DNA of 8,915 nucleotides, from the NCBI GenBank assembly GCA_946481195.1, contig CAMLNG010000127.1:1-8915 (forward strand), given 5' to 3'. A model generated the notes under the pieces. It saw only the letters and a list, made by a program, of their open reading frames with translations, did no database searches and was not told where the DNA came from. The translations under genes were made by a program, and so were the position numbers. Source of the stretch: an uncultured Chromatiaceae bacterium. Lineage in GTDB: Bacteria; Pseudomonadota; Gammaproteobacteria; Enterobacterales; Alteromonadaceae. Shown here in pieces: positions 1 through 5,741 of the stretch; positions within the stretch are counted from its first letter, which is position 1; each line of letters opens with the position of its first letter.

Positions 1-635
1 CTATGCGTCGTGTGACCCGCTGGTTCCTGCGTCATCGTAATAAGGCGCTGAGCATTGCGGATACAGTTGAGTTCTTTAAGCCGGCGCTCAGTCGCGTCAG
101 CGAAAAACTGGATACATTACTGGCGCGCGCTGAAGCGGATTCACTGGCATTGTATGCCCAGAAGCTGCAGGAACAGCAAGTTCCGGCCGAAGTTGCCCGT
201 TATATGGCCCAGCTCAGCACTGTGTTCTCGGTGATGGATATCGCACAGGTTGCTGCTGCGGAGCAGGCAGACCTGTTACTGGTGGCCGAAATCTACTTCA
301 AGCTTGGCGACAAGCTGGATTTACACTGGTTCCTGGAGCAAATCACGCAACAACCGGTTGCCAACCACTGGCAGGCTCTGGCGCGCGCTTCGTATCGCGA
401 AGAGCTTGACTGGCAGCAACGTGCGTTAGCACAAGTGGTTGTACATAGCTGTAACGGCAATTGCATTGCCGATGACGTTGTAGCGAGCTGGCTGGTTGCG
501 AACGATGCAATTCTGGCGCGCTGGCGCCTGATGCTGGCAGAGTTCAAAACTACGAAGAGCCACGAATTTGCTAAGTTCTCAGTCGCACTGCGTGAGCTGA
601 TGTTATTAAGCCACCACTGTGATTCGGTGAAATAA
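1..635 (+). CDS. gdhB: NAD-specific glutamate dehydrogenase (large type), C-terminal fragment
   Basis: This is the last ~210 codons of a much longer gene that begins left of the window; the reading frame is open from the first base and ends at TAA 633-635. The large bacterial NAD-glutamate dehydrogenases (about 1,600 residues, cytoplasmic) oxidatively deaminate glutamate to 2-oxoglutarate and ammonium with NAD. The fragment corresponds to their all-helical C-terminal region; the opening RRVTRWFLRHRNK followed by an ADTVEFFKPALSRVSEKLD stretch is typical of this family. The catalytic Rossmann part is not in the window, so activity cannot be judged here. The ATG at position 3 is an internal methionine, not a start. 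The gene is followed by a strong hairpin terminator (684-709), and pyrD lies next, a neighbour order I recall from Shewanella-like genomes. The family call is fairly certain; the symbol gdhB is by analogy with Pseudomonas. Confidence 0.85.
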   Translation, partial: MRRVTRWFLRHRNKALSIADTVEFFKPALSRVSEKLDTLLARAEADSLALYAQKLQEQQVPAEVARYMAQLSTVFSVMDIAQVAAAEQADLLLVAEIYFKLGDKLDLHWFLEQITQQPVANHWQALARASYREELDWQQRALAQVVVHSCNGNCIADDVVASWLVANDAILARWRLMLAEFKTTKSHEFAKFSVALRELMLLSHHCDSVK

Positions 636-654
636 TCGCAGCAGAAATAAAAAC

Positions 655-683
655 TTCTGTCACCCGTGACAGACAGGTAAAAT
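655..683 (+). promoter_or_regulatory. Candidate pyrD promoter
   Basis: TAAAAT at 678-683 matches five of six bases of a sigma-70 -10 box. Upstream, TTCTGT at 655-660 (17-base spacing) or CTGTCA at 657-662 (15-base spacing) could act as a weak -35. Transcription would start within the C-rich run at about 685-690. This is inferred from consensus match and from the lack of room for any promoter between the terminator and the pyrD ribosome binding site. Confidence 0.35.
657..672. repeat. 16-bp perfect palindrome between gdhB and pyrD
   Basis: CTGTCACCCGTGACAG reads the same on both strands (6-bp arms around CCCG, or 7-bp arms around CC). It lies 21 bases after the gdhB stop and just upstream of the putative pyrD -10. 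It could be an extra hairpin in the gdhB 3' end or a protein-binding operator overlapping the pyrD -35 region. It fits CTG-N10-CAG, the outline of a LexA box, but the centre is GC-rich rather than AT-rich, so that reading is weak. Confidence 0.5.
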
Positions 684-709
684 GCCCCGCACTAAGCGGG
701 GCTTTTTTT
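684..709 (+). terminator. Rho-independent terminator after gdhB / in pyrD leader
   Basis: A perfect 7-bp GC-rich stem GCCCCGC (684-690) / GCGGGGC (696-702) with loop ACTAA is followed by seven T residues (703-709). This is a textbook intrinsic terminator on the plus strand. It lies only 11 bases upstream of the pyrD start codon, so it may also act as an attenuator of pyrD. Confidence 0.9.
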
Positions 710-714
710 AAGGA
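710..714 (+). promoter_or_regulatory. pyrD ribosome binding site
   Basis: AAGGA sits six bases before the ATG at 721 and begins at the base directly after the terminator T-run. It supports the chosen pyrD start and shows how tightly the terminator and the translation signal are packed. Confidence 0.8.
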
Positions 715-720
715 AATTCT

Positions 721-1731
721 ATGTTTTATCAGTTGGCGCGTGCTGTGATGTTTCAGACTGACGCAGAAAAATCTCACCATTTCGCGCTGGAAAGCCTCAA
801 ACGCTTACAACATACTCCGCTCAACTTGCTTTGGGCACAGCAGGTGCCGTCAAAGCCGGTCACAGTCGCCGGTATCACCTTTGATAATCCGGTTGGCCTG
901 GCGGCGGGACTGGATAAAAACGCCGATTGTATCGATGCGTTCGCAGCCATGGGTTTTGGCTTTATTGAAGTGGGTACAGTCACACCGAGGCCGCAAGCCG
1001 GCAATGATAAACCGCGTCTGTTTCGCCTGCCTCAGGCTGACGCCATCATTAACCGGATGGGGTTTAATAACAACGGCGTGGACTACTTGGTCGAGAACGT
1101 GAAAAACAGCCGCTATAAAGGCGTCTTAGGTATCAATATCGGCAAGAATAAAGATACACCGAACGAGCAGGGCAAAGACGACTATGTCGCATGTATGCGT
1201 AAGGTTTATACCCACGCCAGTTATATCACGGTCAATATTTCCTCACCGAATACGCCGGGTCTGCGTGATTTGCAGTTTGGCGAAGCCTTATTAGATTTGC
1301 TGGTCGCGGTGAAAAACGAACAACTCGATTTGGCCGCAAAACATGGTAAATACGTGCCGGTATTTGTCAAAATTGCACCGGACATGGATGCGGTCGCGGT
1401 AGAACAAGTGGCAGAAACCTTACTGCGCAGCAAAATGGACGGGGCTATCGCGACCAACACCACGTTGGATAAAACCGCTGTAGCAAATTTAGAGCATGGC
1501 AATGAAATGGGTGGTCTCAGTGGTCTGCCAGTCCGGCAAAAAAGCACGCAGATCATCAGTCAATTACGCCAGGCGGTCGGCGCAGATTTTCCGATCATTG
1601 GCGTGGGTGGCATCGACAGTGCAGAAGCCGCGCAGGAAAAATTCTCTGCCGGAGCTCAGCTGATACAGGTTTACACCGGCTTTATTTATCAGGGCCCCAC
1701 GCTCATCAAACAGATCGTCAACGCCTTATAA
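721..1731 (+). CDS. pyrD: Dihydroorotate dehydrogenase (quinone), class 2
   Basis: PyrD oxidises dihydroorotate to orotate, the fourth step of de novo pyrimidine synthesis, using FMN and passing electrons to membrane quinones; it is a peripheral inner-membrane enzyme. The product is 336 residues, the same length as E. coli PyrD, and aligns with it by eye throughout. An N-terminal helical region for membrane and quinone contact (about 1-40) precedes the TIM barrel. Visible family motifs are GLAAGLDKN near 59-67, [18 protein letters not shown] near 85-103, NRMGFNN near 111-117, [11 protein letters not shown] near 137-147, and [11 protein letters not shown] near 172-182, in which Ser175 is the catalytic base of class 2 enzymes. 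ATNTT near 244 and GVGGI near 294-298 are FMN-site segments. The start is ATG with AAGGA six bases upstream. Downstream zapC has the order seen in E. coli (pyrD-zapC). Control may act through the leader hairpin just before the gene. Confidence 0.97.
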   Translation: MFYQLARAVMFQTDAEKSHHFALESLKRLQHTPLNLLWAQQVPSKPVTVAGITFDNPVGLAAGLDKNADCIDAFAAMGFGFIEVGTVTPRPQAGNDKPRLFRLPQADAIINRMGFNNNGVDYLVENVKNSRYKGVLGINIGKNKDTPNEQGKDDYVACMRKVYTHASYITVNISSPNTPGLRDLQFGEALLDLLVAVKNEQLDLAAKHGKYVPVFVKIAPDMDAVAVEQVAETLLRSKMDGAIATNTTLDKTAVANLEHGNEMGGLSGLPVRQKSTQIISQLRQAVGADFPIIGVGGIDSAEAAQEKFSAGAQLIQVYTGFIYQGPTLIKQIVNAL

Positions 1732-1800
1732 CGATCTTGATCTGATCAAGCGCAGCTAGTGCAAAACAGTATTTAAAGGCTTGATCAGATTGCGTTATAA
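1726..1800. repeat. Nested inverted repeats with clustered GATC sites
   Basis: An inner 12-bp perfect inverted repeat, ATCTGATCAAGC (1740-1751) and GCTTGATCAGAT (1779-1790), is enclosed by an outer 8-bp one, TTATAACG (1726-1733) and CGTTATAA (1793-1800). The left inner arm also overlaps a smaller palindrome, CTTGATC-T-GATCAAG (1736-1750). The outer left arm overlaps the last codons and stop of pyrD. Four GATC sites lie inside the structure and a fifth at 1713. It can fold into a long hairpin between pyrD and zapC. No T-run follows, so it is not a standard terminator. It may be a REP- or MITE-like dispersed repeat or a processing signal. TATAAC at 1796-1801, partly within the outer arm, could also serve as a -10 for zapC. 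Confidence 0.75.
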
Positions 1801-1833
1801 CAGCGTTATCAAAAATCTGTGAACGGATTTAGT

Positions 1834-2340
1834 GTGACAGAACCACATTTTGACTGGCAATGGTGTGAGCACCAAGGCCAGCTCTGTTTGAAAACAGCAC
1901 AGGGCATCCACCGCACTCCGCTGCAGTACCGGGGCGAAGGGCTACCGAGTGCTTTTACGTTAGGGCAGGCTGAACTGTATTGGCAAAGCCTGTTTGCGCT
2001 GGAGTCATTGCATTGGCCGGCTGAAGCTGTATTTGCTGCCAGTGTTGATGCGGTGGCGCATCTCGAATTTGGTGTGGTCGATGCACATAAAAGTTTTTAT
2101 CTGCAGCCGTCACACAGTCAACAACATCCAGCTGTGTTTGATTTGGTTCAGCTGTGTGGGCGTAATCAGGCCTTGGCGTTGGTGCTTAATGCAACACAAA
2201 CTCAATGCCGGCTGATGTTGTTGTCGGAGCTGGAAAGTCTGACAGGCCGCGTGTTTGCTGCCGGCCATAGTTTCAGTAGTCTGCATGACAGATTGAGTCT
2301 GTACCACCCGCCGCAAACACCATGGCGTAAATCTGCCTGA
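1834..2340 (+). CDS. zapC: Cell division protein ZapC
   Basis: ZapC is a cytoplasmic protein that binds FtsZ and promotes bundling of FtsZ polymers at the division ring. The product (168 residues; E. coli about 180) is a divergent but recognisable family member. It has the N-terminal W-x-W followed by a short L-L strand and an AFTLGQAELYW segment matching the E. coli AFS-to-ALYF region, and a C-terminal part, LALVLNA...GRVFAAGHSFSSLHDRL, matching E. coli LCLLAQ...GRAMQLGDAIKIMNDRL. Position directly after pyrD supports the call. Start choice: GTG at 1834 has GGA six bases upstream and places the first W as in E. coli; an in-frame GTG at 1819 would add five residues but lacks a ribosome binding site. 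No membrane segment or signal peptide is seen. The upstream gap holds nested inverted repeats. Confidence 0.8.
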   Translation: MTEPHFDWQWCEHQGQLCLKTAQGIHRTPLQYRGEGLPSAFTLGQAELYWQSLFALESLHWPAEAVFAASVDAVAHLEFGVVDAHKSFYLQPSHSQQHPAVFDLVQLCGRNQALALVLNATQTQCRLMLLSELESLTGRVFAAGHSFSSLHDRLSLYHPPQTPWRKSA

Positions 2341-2379
2341 TCTGGTCGGAGATCTGCTGGTTTTGCTGAAAACATCAGC
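2339..2379 (+). other. Stem-loops after zapC
   Basis: GATCT (2339-2343) pairs with AGATC (2350-2354), overlapping the zapC stop codon. A second stem, GCTG-GTTTT (2356-2364) with AAAAC-AT-CAGC (2369-2379), has a 4-base loop and a 2-base bulge. Neither is followed by a convincing T-run, so intrinsic termination is doubtful. The rest of the gap to 2457 shows no further clear signal. Confidence 0.3.
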
Positions 2380-2457
2380 GGTTCTTCAGATAAAAGCTAG
2401 GCAGTCGGGCGCAGATCGGTAAAAATACGCCGTTAACAGCAAAAACAGGTAGCGGGT

Positions 2458-3573
2458 GTGAAGACTGAAGTGCAGAATTTTGATGAGATCCGGCCGTATT
2501 CGGATGCCGAAGTACCGCAGGCGATCGAACAAATCATTTCAGACCCTGAATTTACCGCGGCGATTATCCGCTTCAAATTTGGTAAAGCTTTTGGTGGACT
2601 CAGCAAGCTGTTGAGTCCATTACTGGGTTGGTATCTACGCCGGCACTGGCGCCGCTTGCAGACAGTGCAGGACGTACAGCGCTATGTCTCAGGTTATCTC
2701 GAGCAGGCGCTGCAACACACGACAGATGGTGTCACCTGCTCAGGGCTTGAAGGGCTGCCAAAGCACCAATCCTATTTGTTCGTCTGTAATCACCGAGATA
2801 TCGCCATGGACCCGGCTCTGGTTAACTGGTGTCTGCATTTACACGGTTTTGAGACCGCCCGTATCGCCATCGGTGATAACCTGCTGAAAAAACCTTGTGT
2901 CACAGCGCTGATGAAACTCAATAAAAGCTTTATTGTGCGCCGAAGCGCTAAGGGGCCAAGGGAAATGCTCAAAGCACTGAGCCAGTTATCCGCCTATATC
3001 CGCCACTCGTTACAGCAGGGTCAACATATCTGGATCGCGCAAAAAGAAGGGCGGGCCAAAGATGGATTTGACCAAACAGATCCGGCCATCTTAAAAATGT
3101 TTCATATGGCCGGTAAAGCCGAAGGCATTGAGTTTGCTGAGTATATGCAGCAGCTGCGTATAGTGCCGGTATCTATCTCCTACGAATACGATCCCTGTGA
3201 CGAAGCCAAAGCGCTGGAGCTGTATCAGCGGGCAGAAGACGGTGGCTACCAAAAAGCAGAATTTGAAGACATCGACAGTATCATCAAAGGTATTACCGGC
3301 TACAAAGGCCGTATTCATCTGCATTTTGGTGAAGTGATCCATAACGGTTTTGACACACCGGAACAGCTCGCTGAATTAATAGACCGGCAGATTTATCAGG
3401 GCTATAAAATTTATCCGGCGAATCAGTATGCGGCCGGAGAGCGTGTCAGTGATGAGCAGGCTGCAGCCAAATTTGCCAGCCGCCTGGCGCACATGGTGCC
3501 GGAAATTCAGAGTTATGCCCGTGCTATGTATGCCAACCCACTGAAAAACGCGCAGAAAGTGCAGGAACAATAA
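2458..3573 (+). CDS. PlsC-like glycerophospholipid acyltransferase
   Basis: A 371-residue protein of the PlsC/LPLAT acyltransferase superfamily, which transfers fatty acyl groups to glycerol-phosphate-type acceptors at the inner face of the membrane. Block I is NHRDIAMD (about 111-118). The usual spacing is H-x4-D, while here His112 is followed by Asp118 (x5) or Asp114 (x1). Block II is FIVRR (about 158-162). Block III is EGRAKDG (about 197-203), a variant of EGTRS. Block IV is the IVPVSI strand near 235-240. Residues 1-100 form an extra N-terminal region with a weakly hydrophobic LLSPLLGWYL segment, and about 130 residues follow the core, so the protein is longer than a simple PlsC (about 240). 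The substrate is unknown; it may not be the essential lysophosphatidate acyltransferase. The start is GTG with AGG eight bases upstream. A DUF2960-type gene begins two bases after its stop and is probably co-translated. Confidence 0.82.
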   Translation: MKTEVQNFDEIRPYSDAEVPQAIEQIISDPEFTAAIIRFKFGKAFGGLSKLLSPLLGWYLRRHWRRLQTVQDVQRYVSGYLEQALQHTTDGVTCSGLEGLPKHQSYLFVCNHRDIAMDPALVNWCLHLHGFETARIAIGDNLLKKPCVTALMKLNKSFIVRRSAKGPREMLKALSQLSAYIRHSLQQGQHIWIAQKEGRAKDGFDQTDPAILKMFHMAGKAEGIEFAEYMQQLRIVPVSISYEYDPCDEAKALELYQRAEDGGYQKAEFEDIDSIIKGITGYKGRIHLHFGEVIHNGFDTPEQLAELIDRQIYQGYKIYPANQYAAGERVSDEQAAAKFASRLAHMVPEIQSYARAMYANPLKNAQKVQEQ

Positions 3574-3575
3574 AT

Positions 3576-3833
3576 ATGGCCCGCCACATCACTTATACCT
3601 TTAAAGGCCAGCCCCGGCGTATCGCCTTTAGTTATGACAAATTCCGCGATGTGCATGAGGCGGTCGCTGCGGCTGAGGGCATTGATTTGAAAAAGTTTCT
3701 GCAGATGGAACAACAGATCGCGATGACGACTAAACACAAGTCGGCGATTAAAGAATTCCGTCAATCTGAATTCAAACGGATGGGCTTTGCCGACATCTAT
3801 CTGCATAAAGATGAGCCGGATCCAGCCAGTTAA
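3576..3833 (+). CDS. DUF2960-type small conserved protein
   Basis: An 85-residue, charged, soluble protein with no signal peptide or membrane segment. The opening (MARHITYTFKG), the central AVAAAEGIDLKKFLQMEQQ helix and the later KEFRQSEFKRMGF stretch resemble the DUF2960 family of marine gammaproteobacteria as I recall it; no function is known for that family. The gene starts two bases after the acyltransferase stop, with AGGA at 3563-3566 inside the previous gene and nine bases from the ATG, so the two are likely translated from one mRNA and may be coupled. It ends ten bases before the convergent DUF192 gene. Existence as a gene is well supported by the ribosome binding site, tight spacing and family-like sequence; the family name is less certain. 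Confidence 0.75.
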   Translation: MARHITYTFKGQPRRIAFSYDKFRDVHEAVAAAEGIDLKKFLQMEQQIAMTTKHKSAIKEFRQSEFKRMGFADIYLHKDEPDPAS

Positions 3834-3843
3834 ACCTTCTTTT

Positions 3844-4293
3844 TTATTTTTCTGCTTTGTTTCGACAGCTGTCCGGGATCAACTGGCAGCTACTAACGGG
3901 CTGTCCAACCTGAACCTTATTGGCGGCAAACCATCCCAGCGGCATTTCAAGTGCCGCGATGACTTCGCCCGGCGACTCGTGTAAGTCTTCGCTGTTGGCC
4001 ATCATTGGCTGAATTTTACTGATACGCCAATCAGGGTCTATAAAAGCCACATCGAGCGCCGTTGGGGTATTTTTCATCCACAAAGTCATTGGCCTTGGTG
4101 TGTCGTATAGCAACAACATGCCATGTTTAACCGGCGCCTGTTCCATCAGACCGCGCATGCGTCGTTCCACAGTATCAGCAAGCTGTACCTGCAATTGCTG
4201 GTCACCAGCCTGTAATGGAATTAATGGAAATACAGGGACTTCGGCCTGACAGGCCGCTAAGGGTAACAGACAAATCCAGGCAAATTGACGCAT
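3844..4293 (-). CDS. DUF192 family lipoprotein
   Basis: A 149-residue secreted protein. The N-terminus is a short lipoprotein signal peptide, hydrophobic to residue 14, with lipobox L-A-A-C and lipidated Cys15. The residue after Cys is Gln, not Asp, so outer-membrane sorting is expected. The rest is a DUF192 domain: MRGLM near 46-50, GMLLLYD near 58-64, WMKNT near 72-76 and LDVAFID near 80-86. The molecular role of this domain is not established. An ATG at 4291-4293 is chosen because GGAG lies six bases upstream; an in-frame GTG at 4294-4296, preferred by longest-ORF logic, would leave only three bases. The gene follows ald on the same strand but is separated from it by the ald terminator, so it probably has its own promoter. 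It converges with the DUF2960 gene. Confidence 0.88.
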   Translation of the reverse strand: MRQFAWICLLPLAACQAEVPVFPLIPLQAGDQQLQVQLADTVERRMRGLMEQAPVKHGMLLLYDTPRPMTLWMKNTPTALDVAFIDPDWRISKIQPMMANSEDLHESPGEVIAALEMPLGWFAANKVQVGQPVSSCQLIPDSCRNKAEK

Positions 4294-4342
4294 CACATTC
4301 TCCGGCTCAAACCGGCCTCATTGTGCCGTCTTAAGTGGTCTG

Positions 4343-4356
4343 ATTGCAAATGCAAT
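4343..4356. repeat. 14-bp palindrome upstream of the DUF192 gene
   Basis: ATTGCA-AA-TGCAAT is a perfect 6-2-6 inverted repeat about 50 bases upstream of the DUF192 lipoprotein start. On the minus strand, TTGCAA within it (4344-4349) could act as a -35 with CACAAT 18 bases downstream as a -10, so the palindrome could be an operator. Both promoter boxes match only four of six consensus bases. Confidence 0.35.
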
Positions 4357-4381
4357 TCTGCAGGACATGGATGATAGAACA

Positions 4382-4407
4382 ATTAAAAAAGCCGGGTTGC
4401 CCCGGCT
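4382..4407 (-). terminator. Rho-independent terminator of ald
   Basis: Read on the minus strand, a GC-rich stem (AGCCGGG / CCCGGCT, 4401-4407 with 4390-4396) with a 4-base loop is followed by a T-run (the A-rich stretch 4382-4390 on the plus strand). It lies about 110 bases after the ald stop and ends the ald transcript before the DUF192 gene. The opposite strand has a much poorer T-run. Confidence 0.85.
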
Positions 4408-4486
4408 ATTTATCACACATTCCTATGCTGTAACGGCAAGTCTCCAGACTAACCTGCAAGTGCTCCTGACACTTACATCCGTCCAT
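4406..4486 (-). CDS. Possible 26-residue cysteine-rich micro-ORF downstream of ald
   Basis: On the minus strand an ATG at 4484-4486 opens 26 codons ending in TAG at 4406-4408, whose bases overlap the foot of the ald terminator stem. The peptide would have Cys at 4, 6, 17 and 24, an unusual density, with charged residues between. No good ribosome binding site is present: AGAGGG lies too far upstream. The ATG lies in the 3' arm of a hairpin that starts at the ald stop. It could be a real small protein in the ald transcript or chance. I do not recognise the sequence. Confidence 0.2.
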   Translation of the reverse strand: MDGCKCQEHLQVSLETCRYSIGMCDK

Positions 4487-4515
4487 CGCTGCAAAGCAAT
4501 GACCCTCTGACGGAT
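4439..4515 (-). other. Structured 3' untranslated region of ald
   Basis: Between the ald stop and its terminator three hairpins occur in series: ATCCGTC/GACGGAT (4477-4483 with 4509-4515) enclosing CATCGCT/AGCAATG (4484-4490 with 4495-4501, one mismatch); AAGTG/CACTT (4458-4462 with 4470-4474); and AGTCT/AGACT (4439-4443 with 4446-4450). The first, on the mRNA strand, leaves a 7-base AGAGGGT bulge. Such a tail could stabilise the message or be released as a small RNA; neither is shown by sequence alone. Confidence 0.45.
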
Positions 4516-5636
4516 TAATTTGCGTTTAATGCCTGACGCGGGTCAACGTAGCTCAGGTTCAGCGCCTCAGCCACGTGCTGATTGACCACCTGACCGTTGA
4601 TCACGTTTAAGCCGTTTAACAGATGTTGGTCATCCAATAACGCTTGTTTGTAGCCCTTGTTCGCCAGTTTGATGATAAATGGCAAGGTGGCATTGTTCAG
4701 TGCGAAAGTAGAAGTACGTGGCACAGCGCCAGGCATGTTGGCCACACAGTAGTGCACGACATCATCAACGATAAAGGTTGGTTCGGCGTGAGTGGTGGCG
4801 TGTGAAGTCTCTACACAACCGCCCTGGTCAATGGCCACGTCTACAATGGCAGAGCCGGCTTTCATCTTACGAATATGTTCGCGTGTCACCAGTTTAGGTG
4901 CAGCAGCGCCTGGAATTAACACACCACCGATGACTAAATCTGCTTCCAGTACGTGTTTTTCTAAAGCATCAGCGGTTGAATAAATGGCTTTTACTGCACC
5001 ATTAAACTGCGCATTGATCCGGCGCAACACGTCAACAGAGCGATCCAGAACCACAACATCAGCACCTAAACCCACTGCCATTTGCGCAGCATTAGTACCG
5101 ACCATACCACCGCCAATCACGACTACTTTGGCTGGTTCTACACCTGGGACACCGCCCAGTAACATACCGCGGCCAGCGCAGGATTTTTCCAATGCACGGG
5201 CACCGGCCTGAATTGACATACGGCCAGCGACTTCTGACATCGGCGCCAGCAGTGGCAAACCACCGCGACCGTCGGTGACAGTTTCATAAGCGATACAGAT
5301 AGCTTTGGATTTAATCAGATCTTCAGTTTGTGGCAGATCCGGTGCCAGGTGCAGGTAGGTAAACAGGATTTGGCCTTCACGTAACATGGCCCGTTCTACA
5401 GCCTGTGGTTCTTTCACTTTGACGATCATCTCTGCAATTGCAAAGATCTCTGCGGCGCTGTTCAGCACTTTAGCGCCGGCAGCCTGATATTCAGCGTCAC
5501 CACAACCAATACCGTCGCCGGCATTGTGTTCTACATAAACAGTATGGCCATGCGCGACCAATTCGCGCACGCTGGCTGGAGTCATACCGACGCGGTACTC
5601 ATGGTTTTTAATCTCTTTTGGTACGCCAATAATCAT
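4515..5636 (-). CDS. ald: Alanine dehydrogenase
   Basis: Ald converts L-alanine to pyruvate and ammonium with NAD, reversibly, in the cytoplasm, usually as a hexamer. The 373-residue product has the usual family length (about 371). The substrate and catalytic residues fall at the positions known from the Mycobacterium enzyme: Arg15 in NHEYRVGMTP, Lys75 in VKVKEPQ, His96 in YLHLAPD and Asp270 in DVAIDQGG. The NAD site is the Rossmann motif GGGMVG (175-180), with Asp198 in VVLDRS for the adenosine ribose. GRGMLLGGVPGV near 155-166 is also characteristic. The start is ATG, with AAGG (5645-5648) eight bases upstream on the minus strand. The gene is divergent from lrp, separated by 139 bases with an Lrp-like site, as expected of an Lrp-controlled alanine catabolic gene. 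The structured tail and terminator follow. Confidence 0.97.
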   Translation of the reverse strand: MIIGVPKEIKNHEYRVGMTPASVRELVAHGHTVYVEHNAGDGIGCGDAEYQAAGAKVLNSAAEIFAIAEMIVKVKEPQAVERAMLREGQILFTYLHLAPDLPQTEDLIKSKAICIAYETVTDGRGGLPLLAPMSEVAGRMSIQAGARALEKSCAGRGMLLGGVPGVEPAKVVVIGGGMVGTNAAQMAVGLGADVVVLDRSVDVLRRINAQFNGAVKAIYSTADALEKHVLEADLVIGGVLIPGAAAPKLVTREHIRKMKAGSAIVDVAIDQGGCVETSHATTHAEPTFIVDDVVHYCVANMPGAVPRTSTFALNNATLPFIIKLANKGYKQALLDDQHLLNGLNVINGQVVNQHVAEALNLSYVDPRQALNAN

Positions 5637-5683
5637 ATCTGTTGCCTTTTTGATTTGTTGCAGGGGTGGTAAAATTTTTCGCT

Positions 5684-5689
5684 AGTATA
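5684..5689 (-). promoter_or_regulatory. Candidate ald -10 box
   Basis: On the minus strand TATACT matches five of six -10 consensus bases and lies about 50 bases upstream of the ald ATG. The expected -35 position has no good TTGACA match and instead overlaps the Lrp-like site at 5699-5712. That arrangement would suit a promoter needing an activator, or one that is occluded by a repressor. Confidence 0.45.
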
Positions 5690-5698
5690 AAGCGCAGT

Positions 5699-5712
5699 TA
5701 GCAGAATTGCTG
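5699..5712. promoter_or_regulatory. Lrp-like operator between ald and lrp
   Basis: TAGCAGAATTGCTG is an inverted repeat (AGCA...TGCT) resembling the E. coli Lrp consensus YAGHAWATTWTDCTR: the left half matches five of six bases and the right half six of six, with the centre one base shorter. Two further left half-sites, CAGCAT (5733-5738) and TAGCAG (5760-5765), follow in the same orientation. Lrp wraps DNA over several such sites, so both ald control and lrp autoregulation are plausible. Confidence 0.55.
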
Positions 5713-5713
5713 A

Positions 5714-5741
5714 TTGTTTTATTTCAGTAAGGCAGCATAAT
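5714..5741 (+). promoter_or_regulatory. Candidate lrp promoter
   Basis: TTGTTT (5714-5719) and CATAAT (5736-5741) are separated by 16 bases and resemble sigma-70 -35 and -10 boxes. Transcription would begin about 25-30 bases before the lrp start. The -10 overlaps the CAGCAT half-site, consistent with autoregulation. It ends at the left edge of a 14-bp palindrome. Confidence 0.45.

Noticed and set aside
1221..1556. 111-codon open frame on the minus strand inside pyrD
   Set aside because: It is antisense to a highly conserved enzyme, has no recognisable domain, and is a by-product of pyrD codon usage.
4477..4515. 7-bp stem resembling a tRNA acceptor stem
   Set aside because: Only about 25 bases lie between the arms, too few for a tRNA, and no anticodon or T-loop motif is present.
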